From NCBI GenBank assembly GCA_963971305.1, contig OZ020306.1, positions 63,585,022 through 63,649,021 on the forward strand: 64,000 nucleotides of DNA, read 5' to 3'. Origin of the DNA: Arcuatula senhousia (taxonomy: Eukaryota > Mollusca > Bivalvia > Mytilida > Mytilidae). Both the position numbers and the translations under genes were made by a program. Below are positions 37,701-49,700 of this stretch, in pieces (the first letter of the stretch is position 1; each line of letters opens with the position of its first letter). Under the pieces are notes generated by a model. The model saw only the letters and a list, made by a program, of their open reading frames with translations. It made no database searches and had not been told where the DNA came from.

Positions 37701-40700
37701 GGAGCAATAATATATATGGTTATAGGGTGGGGATCTCAATAGTTTTCAGAATATTTAGTATTTTATCATTTGAGGGGGTGGGGCATGACCCCCCTCACAC
37801 CCCCCTACAATACCATATGATTGGTCTTATCATAAGGACTAAAAATATATATGGTTATAGGGTGGGGATCTCAATGGTTTTCAGAATATTAAGTATTTTA
37901 ATATTTGAGGGGGTGGGGCATGACCCCCCTCAAACCCGCCTTTGGTATTAAACAGTTTGTCTTATCATGAGGAGCAATAATATATATGGTTATAGGGTGG
38001 GGATCTCAATAGTTTTCAGAATATTTAGTATTTTATCATTTGATGGGATGGCGCATGACCCCCCTCACACCCCCCTACAATACCATATGATTGGTCTTAT
38101 CATAAGGACTAAAAATATATATGGTTATAGGGTGGGGATCTCAATGGTTTTCAGAATATTTAGTATTTTATCATTTGAGGGGGTGGGGCATGACCCCCTT
38201 CACACCCCCTACAATACCATATGATTGGTCTTATCATAAGGATTAATAATATATATGGTTATAGGGTGGGGATCTCAATGGTTTTCAGAATATTTAGTAT
38301 TTTATCATTTGAGAGGGTGGGGCATGACCCCCCCTCAGACCCCCCTACAATACCATATGATTGGTCTTATCATAAGGAGTAATAATATATATGGTTATAG
38401 GGTGGGGATCTCAATGGTTTTCAGAATATTAAGTATAATATCATTTGAGGGGGTGGGGCATGACCCCCCTCAGACCCCCCCTTGTGGACCCAAATGGTTT
38501 GTTTTATCATAAGGAGTAATTATATATATGGTTATAGGGTGGGGCTCTCAATGGTTTTCAAAATATTAAGTGTTTTGTTATTTGAAGGGGTGGGGCATGA
38601 CCCCCCCCCCCCCTACGATACCATATGATTGGTCTTATCATAAGGAGTAATAATATATATGGTTATAGGGTGGGGATCTCAATGGTTTTCAGAATATTAA
38701 GTATAATATCATTTGAGGGGGTGGGGCATGACCCCCCTCAGACCCCCCCTTGTGGACCCACCTCTCCCCTATTCCTTTGGTCTTCAAAATTTATTGTTCC
38801 TTTTTAATTTCCACCCTACCCCATATTTCTCATCATCATTTCATGTTCATTTTATCCATATATATTCCATATTTAACCTGTATAGTCGCAGGATTATAAA
38901 ATCAAAATTGTATAAAAGTGTCACCGCGTGGTCCATGCACAACCCTAGGGGGAAGCTAGGTTTAGCAGTGCAAAGACCCACGGGACAATGCGGGCATGGC
39001 GTGGCATTCTAATATCAGACAAAACAACAAGTTTTAACAATTTATATAAACAAAATTCAATATTAAAAACAATAACAAAAATAATTCAAAGTAAAAGATT
39101 TCCCAAAGCCCAAAGTTTAGAATTTCACAATTAAATTTGATTCAAAGTCCAAATGAAATATTTAAAAGTCCAAAGAATAAAAGTTAGCACAGTTTCGAAA
39201 GTCCAATGAATTTGAGTTGAATGCTGCTGCGGTAGCGGGTTGGTCCAGTCTTGTTCATGTCCTGAAGTGGCGACTTGATCAGTTTGATGCTCACTCTTTG
39301 TCAGCAGCCAGAACGTCTGACTGTGACCGCTGCCCCGTATAACAAGTGTGGAATCCTCACGATGTCATGTGTACGAACTTACTGCTATGGTGCTGAATCT
39401 GATGGTACAAGGGCAGATGGTGCTGAGTCCTGGAAACCTTGGCTTGGCCTGAAGTCGCGTCTGCTATGCAGATTAAGTGCATTACTTCTTTAAATGGCTG
39501 TTAGCTGTTGGCACCAGGGCTGTGCCCTGTTCAGCATGTGCTGGTGGTCTGCACTACATGATGTACTGTCTATTGTAAAAACTAACTGCTGGTCTTACTT
39601 AAAACTAACTGACTGTCCTAATGTTGTGATGTTACAGTATTTAAGCCAAATGTAAAAAGTACTCAAAATGGCTTGAGTGACACATTTCACTAATTAACAA
39701 ATTGAGTTAAAATATTAAGTTAAGTGTACAGTGGGATTATAACTAATTAAACTGCTAATTAAAACTACATAGAACTAATTGATTTGATAGTTATTCAAAC
39801 AAGTATTGCTCAAAAGATTTGTGACATAAGAAACTGATTGGAAACTTAAAATGTTTTGATTAGAATGAAAAATAAAAATATCAAAAATATTTGAAAAATA
39901 TCATAAAATTCAACCCAAAAATGTTATACAATAATTTCACACATAGCTACCCTATTACAAAAACGTTGAGTTCGATGCATACTTTATTTAGACAGGAGAA
40001 TCATCCCTGTAGCCTGACACTTTAAAAATACCTATAACAAGTTAGGCCATTGCCGTCTTTAATTTCTCCGGTTTGTCTTCCTTGTTTGGACATTTGAGAT
40101 TGATCCTGCAAGTTTGACAATTTTGTTATTACCTTTATTTAAATCATTCTATGCAAAAATACGTAAAATAACAAAATTAAGTTTCGCAATTAAAAGTTAT
40201 TTATTACATGTATTATACACGGACCATTTTCCTAGCACCAACCTTAACCTATTTTAGATGAAAGAACAAATGCCGGAATTTAAGATACTAACACTAATTA
40301 GTTTTACTGCTTTCTACGGGCATGTTGAGATTAGAGAGGTTCAGATCTAACATACAAAATTCTTACCTATGGCAATTTACGTAATTACCGCTTGGACCAA
40401 TTAACACCTGGAGTGTCTGGCCAGGTCATGTCTTGTTGTTTTAAAAAGCGTGACATTGGTAAACATTTAATCATTTTAAATAGATTGATTAATTAGTAAA
40501 GATTTGATTTAAGTAAAATTTATTAAATAATTATTTATATCCTGATTGATTAAATCATAGATCTGTATATTACATTTCTATGATTAAATTAATCTTGAAA
40601 ACACATAAATTAACAAGAGGCTGAGCCTGAATCGCTCACCTGGTCTTGATTTCTACCCTATAAAGACTTTTGTAGAGCTAAATGAACTGAACATTTAAGC

Positions 40701-43700
40701 AAACAACAGCTTTTCTCTATCCGCTATAGTTTTCATTATATAAGCCAAAAACATGAAAAAATGTTATTTTAGGGGCCGCTACCCCTATAAGAGGTTATCT
40801 GACAACTTCGATCCTATGGAGACTTTTGCAGAGGTAAATGAGCTGAACATTTAAGCAAGCAACAGCTTCTCTCTATCTGCTATAATTTTTATTCCATAGA
40901 CCAAAACATGAAAGAACGTTATTCTAGGGACCGAAACCCCTATAAGGGGACATCTGACAACTTCCACCCTATGGAGACTTTTGTAGAGCTAAATAAGCTG
41001 AACATTTAAGCAAGCAACAACTTTTCTCTATCTGTAATAGTTTTCATTCTATAAGCCAAAAATATGAAAAAATGCTATTTTTCACCTTTAATAGGCCGTG
41101 ACTCCTATAAGGGGTCATCTGACAACTTCCACTCAATGGAGACTTTTGTAGAGCTTTTGATGCTGAAGCAGCAGTGTGCCATCATATTTCATTTATCTAT
41201 TATACTTTTTTATTTACAAGCCAAAAACAGTAGTCTGACCCCCCTGGTCTATTTTTAGTAACGGCGGCCATGTTGTTTGGACGGCCATCACCATTTGTGC
41301 AATCTTGGTAGAGGACATCCCATAGATCAAGTGTGCAAAGTTTCAAAGAGATTCCTTCAGTCGTTTCGGAGGAGAGGATTTTTAAAGAAAAGATAAAGTC
41401 GATGGTGGACGCCAAGTGATGGCAATAGCTCACCTGGACCGAAGGATTAATCAAATAACGATAAGATTTAACATTTATATTCAATTGAAAACCTAATAAT
41501 AATTATGTTGGTTCATATCTGTTCATCGTAAATAAACATTTTCTTATGGTTTTAAAGTTTACCATAATGTCACCAGGAGTCACCAGTGTGTTTTAATAAA
41601 TACATGTATAATATCAATATCTATTATATAGCGTTAATCAGATCGAGATGAATACACAGATATCCCACAATGCACACAAGACCATCTCACTGACGTCACT
41701 GAGCTACTTTTGAAATCAGAAAATGCCAAATATTTCTGTTATAAATTAAAATTTTTGGAAATAATTTTGGATATACGTTTTGGATGACATATTCTTTCAT
41801 TTAAAACCGTAAGTCAAATTTCGCGAATTTTCCCTTTAAAAATACATTTCTGCTGCTCCATGAACATCATTTAAATTCAATTTGAAAGTAGGAAGTGCAC
41901 ATCTACATTATGTCAAAGAGAGGGACCGGCATCACTATGTCTCAAGACTTTTTAAGCACATGATACAGGTGTTCAATGATTGGGTAGTCCTTCAATGAAG
42001 ACATAGATCATATATTTGAATTTTTATATATTTAGTAAATGGGACAATGAATTAAGATTAAGAGTATAGTATGATTTTACGTCTAGCCTTTTGGACTTAT
42101 GACATGTAATTGCCCAAATGGTATACCTTTGCTTCTTTTAACATGTTTAAAGTTCTCTAAGATTTAACTATGTATCTTACACAGCTTACCCTAGGTCGGT
42201 CCCTTTGACCAGAAGTTATTGTCTTGGCTTCCCTTGGCTTAGCAACCAGGCACATGCATCTTTTTTCACATGAATCAGCTAAATTGTAGCAGTTAGCATT
42301 AATGTAGTGCCTAAAAAAATCTGTAGAGTTAAATTCTAAATTCTATATTTAGTCATCATACAGGTAAATTCTGTATTTAGTCACAGGTAAATTCTATATT
42401 TGGTCATCAAACACTGTTGTGACTTCACACTACTGTTCTTATGTACTGTACTTTATCACCCATAAGTACAGTTTTCTCTAACATTAGATAGTTTTCTTCT
42501 CTCTTACATAGACAGCTTTAATATGGTAAATATTGTCCATGAGAGTTGTTTTGGGCTTAATAGTTTGCATGCTTAAAGATAAATCTGAATGTGACACTCC
42601 CACTGCCAAAACTCTGTCTTACAAATGTCAAAACCTAAGTATTCAGTTAACAGAAAGTAGATGACCTAGGAAAACTAGAATACTGACAAAGTAAGAAAGG
42701 GCCCCGCGGCAAAAAATCTAAGTCTTTTCAAAATCATCATGATCATACGAACTTTGATCATAACCACTAAGGCATGTTCCATGGAATGTGTATGAAAGCT
42801 GTATTGTTAATAGCATTTGAGTTTTATTGTTCAAAAATTCCAATTCTCAAAATCTGTGGTTTTCCATCTAAAATGAAGTTTTTTCCAAAAATATAAAACA
42901 GATTTGCACGAAATTTTAATATGCAAATCATGACATGCTACTGAGCAGCTGTAAAAAATTTCAGAACTGTCATGACTGTATTGTTAATATATTTTCCAAA
43001 AATATTTCACATTTTTGCATGAAATTTTAATATGCAAATTATGACATGCTACTAAGTAGCTGTACAAAATTTCAGAATTGTGTTGTTAATAGTGTTTGAC
43101 TTTTAGTGTTCACAAGAATTGTTGACGGACAGAAGGACGGACAAAGTGAAAACTATAGGGCATCTGCATCTTTGATGTGGAGCCCTAATAAAATTGCTAT
43201 ATGCATATATAATACTATCATGACCAGGATCATGACTATACACTATATGATAAAGCAATATGCAAAATATCAAACCTCTGAGTGATGTAATTGCTGAGAA
43301 AATTGTTATGGAAATGATGTTATATGGATGGACAAAAGGATGGACAAATGGACAAGACTAACAGGCAAGGGTAAAACAGTCTACCCCTCTTTTTCAGAAT
43401 GATGGTATACCAAGAATATGTCCCAAAGACATTATGCCCCATCTCGCCACATTTAGGAGGGACAAACAAACAGACCCAAATACTACATGTATATGCCCAC
43501 CTATTTTTGTAGCTGGAGCATTAAAAATACTAACGAATCCGACAAGTTGATATCCATTAAATTTAACTTACATGGCATTTCCGAGAGTAAACATACTAAC
43601 TCCAAATACTTTTCCCAGCAGGTCTTTATCACAGTTAACTATCCTGGGATCAGCTTCGTCGAACAGATGATGAAGGTTGATGTAGTCTTTCAACAAATTA

Positions 43701-46700
43701 CAAATCTACAACAGAAAATAGAGGGCTTCTTAATGATTTCACCAAGGTTTAGCACATTTACACATGTAATTATCCTCTGATCAGCTTCATCAAACAACTG
43801 GTGTAGGTCAATGTATATAGAATATCATATGGATGTTTTCATATCATATCGCATAACAACCCGAGACGCCTATATCATCCGGAGAGCTTTAGCTCAAGGG
43901 CATGATATTGGTCGAGGGTTGTTATGGGATACGATATGAAAACACCCATATTATATTCTGTTTATCATATTTTTGAAATTAAAAATGTTTTGTCTATATT
44001 TACTCAAATCACGTGACTTAACCTAAAGGTGCGTTATTATGTAAGAGTGCACCCATGTAGATTGATAAGATGCGAAGATGATTCAGAGATGAACCAGCAA
44101 AATCTGATACATGTATCTCACAGCCTAAAACATCTCAAAGTAAATCCTTTATAGCCTCATCCAGTCATGAGATTTTAGAGAGTGATTCAGCCAATGAGCT
44201 TCAAGATGAGGTTGCTCATGGTAATGCTATAAATGAGCAAATACACAATGATGATGCGCCTGTTGAACAACAGGTACCTGAAGTACAGAATTTACAACAA
44301 GTGCAAAATGCTCAAGAAAATGTTTTACAGGATATACAAGTGCCACAAATGCCTCAGCCTAATCAAGAATCTGTAGTAAGGTCTAAGGAAAAATCAGCTA
44401 AAAAACATTGGATAACACATTGTGTATCAACCAAAAGGTATTGATGATTGGGTAAGAGCTAAAGTGATCAGTAAAGGTGGCAAGTCAACTGGAAAGAATT
44501 GGGCATATCTCAATGTTTAAAATGAGAATACAGATGCTCTTAGTGGTATTAACTTTGTAAAGGATGTTGATAATTGGCATGCAGCTGACGAAGTTGAAGA
44601 TGTGAATGTAATTTTTGTACCCCTTTCAAGGCATCAAGAGGAAAGAGTTAAGCAAGCCAAACAAAAAGAGTTGGATAATTGGAAATCCTTCAGAGTATAT
44701 GAGGAAGTACCTTTCAATGAACAAAGTGTTATATCAACTAGATGGGTAATCACTGAGAAGGAAACTAATGGAGATAAAACAGTAAAAGCCAGATTAGTTG
44801 TCAGGGGTTTTTAGGAGGAAAAGGAAGTTAAAGCTGATTCTCCAACTATCCATAAGGAAAGTCTACACTTATTCTTAGCTATTGCTTCTACTTTTCATTA
44901 CAACATTAATTCAATTGACATCAAGGCAGCCTTTTTGCAAGGACAAAATATAGAAAGAGATATCTATGTTAAACCTCCTTCAGAATGTGTTTATATACAA
45001 ACCAGTTGTATGGCAGCTGAATAAATGTGTATATGGCTTGGTTGATGCATCAAGAATTGGTTTATTAGTGTAAGAAAAGAACTTCTTCAGTTAAAATGTA
45101 CTCAGTCTAAGCTAGATCCAGCACTTTTATTCTGGCATTGTGATGGTATTCTATAAGGGATATTTATAATGCATGTGGATGATTTTCTTTGGGCTGGAAG
45201 TCATATGTTCAAAGAAAACGTTATTGAGAAATTTACAAACAAGTTCTTATGTGGAAGAGAACTCAACAGTAGTTTCTGATACATAGGTATCAATATTGAA
45301 AAAGATCGTGAACACAGTTACTTGCAACAAAATTCTTACACTGAAGAATTGAAGCAGGCATCAAAATCCGATATGGAAAACAATGCATTCAGAAACTGTA
45401 GGTCAACTTCATTGGATAGCGTCACAGAGTAGACCAGAATTGTGCTTTGATGTCCTAGATCTATCCACAATGTCTGAACTAAATGAATCAAAGTTGCGAG
45501 CAAAACTCAACAAGACTATTAGAAAAGCAAAAAACAATCTATATAGTATAGTGTTTCCTTGCTTGGAGAGCTTAATTGATGCTGAAATTTTGTTTTATTC
45601 TGATGCTTCTTATGCAAATTTGTCTGATAGAGTTTCTAGTGCAGGAGGATATATTATCTTTCTAAGAGGTAGTAATGGAAAGCTTTGTCCTATAGCCTGG
45701 TCTTCTAAAAAGATAAGACGTGTTGTGAAAAGTACTTTAGCAGCAGAAGCCCTAGCTTTAGTTGAAGGCCTTGACACTTGTTATTTTGTGTGAAATATTT
45801 TGCAAGAAATTTTGAATAGAGAAGGACAATGTTTGCCAATTTAGTGCTTCACTGACAATAAATCTTTGTGTCAAAATATAAATTCCACAAAGCTTATTTC
45901 TGAGAAGAGGTTACGCTGGGATATAGCCAGCATAAAGGAAAGTGTGGAACAAGGAGATGTCTCTGTTACATGGATAAAAACGTCAAATCAGATATCGGAC
46001 TGTATGACAAAATCTGGATCAGACTTCCATCACCTGGTTCAAGTTCTAAGCACTGGAGATGGACTGTAGATTGGAATGTGACTTGCTTGCTATTTGTATC
46101 ACGTCAGATGACTTCATCTCTCTACTTAAACAGACTTTCCTTTAATTGCAATTTTTCTATATTGACATTAATTTCATTTAAGTTTTGTTAGAGTAAGACA
46201 CAGGAATGTGTTATATCTATGTTTGTACATTTGTATATCTGCAGGTAGCTGGAGTCTTTATTAAAGATATATATGTGTAGAATTGATTACTCAACATTGA
46301 TCACGTGGCTTTACCTAAAGGTGTGTTATTGATCACGTGGCTTAACCTAAAGGGCGTTATTGATTTTCAAGGGGTGCGTTATGGATGATACGGAAAAACA
46401 GGTGCAAATTTTGCAAAAAATCCACAAAAAGGGCAATAACTCCTACATGGGTTGTTGAATTTTCTTCAAAATTTCAGAGCTGGTAGATCTTGAGGTGCTG
46501 ATCACTTTTGTTCCTAATCAAAAGTTTGAAATCTGTCACCGTTAAAGTTATTTGCAAAAAACTGCCATTTACCCCTATGTTCTATTTTTAGCCACAGCAG
46601 CCATGTTTTACGACCAATCAAAAATCCCCACATCAGTTCTATACACCTAATGCTAATGAACAATTATACCAAGTTTGGTTCCATTTGGACTTAAAGTGTC

Positions 46701-49700
46701 AGAGGAGTTAAAGTTTTCAATGTAATGAGGTATTGCTGTTAAAATGCTAAATTTTGACGTTCTAAGGGCAATAACTCCTAAAAGGAAAGATCCTACAACG
46801 TTGACCCTATTACATATTTTGTAGATCTTGATGTGCTCAACAATATGCATTTTAAATTTCTCAAATATCTAGTACAGTTTTCAAGATATTGAGCTAAACA
46901 GGTGCAAAATTTGCAAAAAAAAAACACAAAAAGGGCAATAACTCCTACATGGGTTGTTGGATTTTCTTCAAAATTTCAGAGCTGGTAGATCTTGAGGTGC
47001 TGATCACTTTTGTTCCCAATCAAAATTTTGAAATCTGTCACCGTTTTAGAGTTATTTGCAAAAAACTGCCATTTACCCCTATGTTCTATTTTTAGCCACA
47101 GCGGCCGTGTTTTACGACCAATCAAAAATCCCCACATCATTTCTATAAACCTAATGCTAATAAACAACTATACCAAGTTTGGTTCCATTTGCACTTAAAG
47201 TGTCAGAGGAATTAACGTTTTCAATGTAATGAGGAAATGCTGTTAAAATGCTAAATTTTGACGTTCTAAGGGCAATAACTCCTAAAAAGAAAGGTCCTAC
47301 AACGTTGACCCTGTTACATGTTTTGTAGATTTTGATGTGCTGAACAATATGCGATTTTAATTTCTCAAATATCTAGTATAGTTTTCAAGATATTGAGCTA
47401 AACAGGTGTAAAATTTGCAAAAAATCCACAAAAAGGGCAATAACTCCTACATGGGTTGTTGGATTTTCTTCAAAATTTCAGGGTAGGTAGATCTTGAGGT
47501 GCTGATCACTTTTACCCATGCCAGAATTTTGATATCTGTAGCCATTTTTGAGTTATTTGCAAAAAACTGCATTTTACCCCTATGTTCTATTTTTAGCCAC
47601 GGCGGCCATGTTTTTTTAAAAATCAAAAATCCGAACACTTTTTTGTAGGCCATACCCTAAAGATCAACTACACCAAGTTTAGTTTCAATTGGACTTATGG
47701 TGTCAGAGGAGTTAACGTTTGAAAAAGTTTACGGACGGACGACGGACGGACGACGGACGCCAAGTGACGCCAATAGCTCACATGACCCTTCGGGTCAGGT
47801 GAGTTAAAAAACGTACATAATTAAACATATATATGATAAAGTCTTTTAACAAATCACAGATCTTGTGTACAACAGACAAAAGGAGCGCATTAATGACTTC
47901 ATCCTTGTTTAACAGAGATTTATAAGGAAATAATTACATTTACCTTGCATATAATTAAATTAATGCGGTAATTCTATTGGTTAATTGCCCAAGTCAATCG
48001 TCTTTCATAACTCAATGAAATGTCACTTGCATCACATGAGCCTAACCAGGTCTTGACCTTACAAACGCATAATAATGCGCAAATAAAAAAAAATAAACTA
48101 ACACTCCCCATAAGGCAAATTGAATGTACATATTATGAGGTTTTATAGGCGTGTTAACCATTGACCGCTTATGCCCTTCAATAAAAATGTGCTACAGTCA
48201 ACGGTTTTACAAGCCAATGAAACATCAAAATATAAAACATTCAATTCTTAAGTCCATGCAACATACACATGTTGAAGAAAAAAATTAGACTTTGGCAAGA
48301 TATATATAAATTCCAATGTTAAGACACCAGATGGATCATAATGTTAATCAATCAGATTTATTAACCTCTTTCCAGGTAAAAACTTCCCATTCAGCACCAG
48401 CTGCTTTTAAAATCGCTAAAAATTCTGGTTTTGGTCTTATCTGAAAATAAACAAGCATTCTAAGAGTAATGCAAAACAATACAGTGTACATATATATAGC
48501 TATAGTCCCCTACCGGTCCAAAAAATATTTCAAAAGTCCAAAGGATCATAATTCTGGTAAAAACTTAATTTGATCTCTAATTCATTACTCACATACCAGA
48601 AATCAGTTTATTTTACATATAATTCTGGCTAAAATAACAAAGCTGTAAATGTTGGATAATACTTTATTTATCTTTTTTATTTGAAATCAATGAATTACAA
48701 ACAGACCATTGGCAAAAAAGTTTATAAATTAAGATTAATCATAGACATGATAGAATATTACTGGCTCTGAACAGTGACTGAAAATGTGGTCCAAAATATT
48801 CCCGTCGCTAAAGTGACTAAAGCCTGAAAAATCCTAGCTAAATCCCTTCGTAAATACAAAAGAAGAAGTCAAGGTGTTGGGTCAAAATAAATTGGGGAAA
48901 AACTAATGTTAGATTGTGGCTTGGCCCTCCCATTATTACAAGACTTTTTCAAAAAATGAACAATTTTTGTTTATAAGCTTTGAATCTGCGTATAGTTTGA
49001 ATAGAGGAAAAACTGTATGTGTATTAATAAGTTTAAAAACTTGTAACGTTCAACTCCCAATTGAAAGACGCATAGGAGTACCAATATGACTAATAAATAT
49101 CGTAAGCCTAAAAAGGCAATGACAAATTCAATAGACACAGAGACAAGAAAAAAAAACTTGAAGCAAACAATGAAACACAAAACCAAAAAACAATTAAACT
49201 GCAATTAGCAACACTTGTAATCTTTAATGTTTTGATTACTATTAGCGATCGTTTGTATAAACAATTTTGTCCATACTTATTCCATGGCTTGGAGTAATCA
49301 TCGCTAATATCAATTTCAATTAAAGATCTTTTGTGTTACTGATTATTAATTAAGTCCTTTTAATCAAGTTGTACAATGAAAAAGTAACAAAACAATAAGT
49401 TTGTTTTCTTTTTATTTTTATTGATTAATTGATTACTGAAATTTGTAACCGGTTACGATCTAAACATTTTATGCTAATAAGCAACTATACCAAGTTTGGT
49501 TCCAATTGAACTATGGTGTCAAAGGAGTTAACATTTTAAATGTAATGAATAAAAGCTGTGAAAATGGTCAAATTCAACACTCAAAGGGGTGGAGTTTTAA
49601 TTCCCCGAGGTTAGCCTGCTCCGGCACCAACACTTTTGTGTTGGAGAACACATCAAAGCTTTAAATTCCCTTTAAATTTCAAAATTGTCTAAACCCTAAG

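Noticed and set aside
37673..38807. Repeated YGYRVGISMVFRI frames
   Set aside because: Artefacts of the 135-bp tandem array, whose period is divisible by three.
39275..39493. 72-codon frame in a slightly GC-rich stretch
   Set aside because: No domain, no homology recognised, no splice or promoter context; left as unassigned intron.
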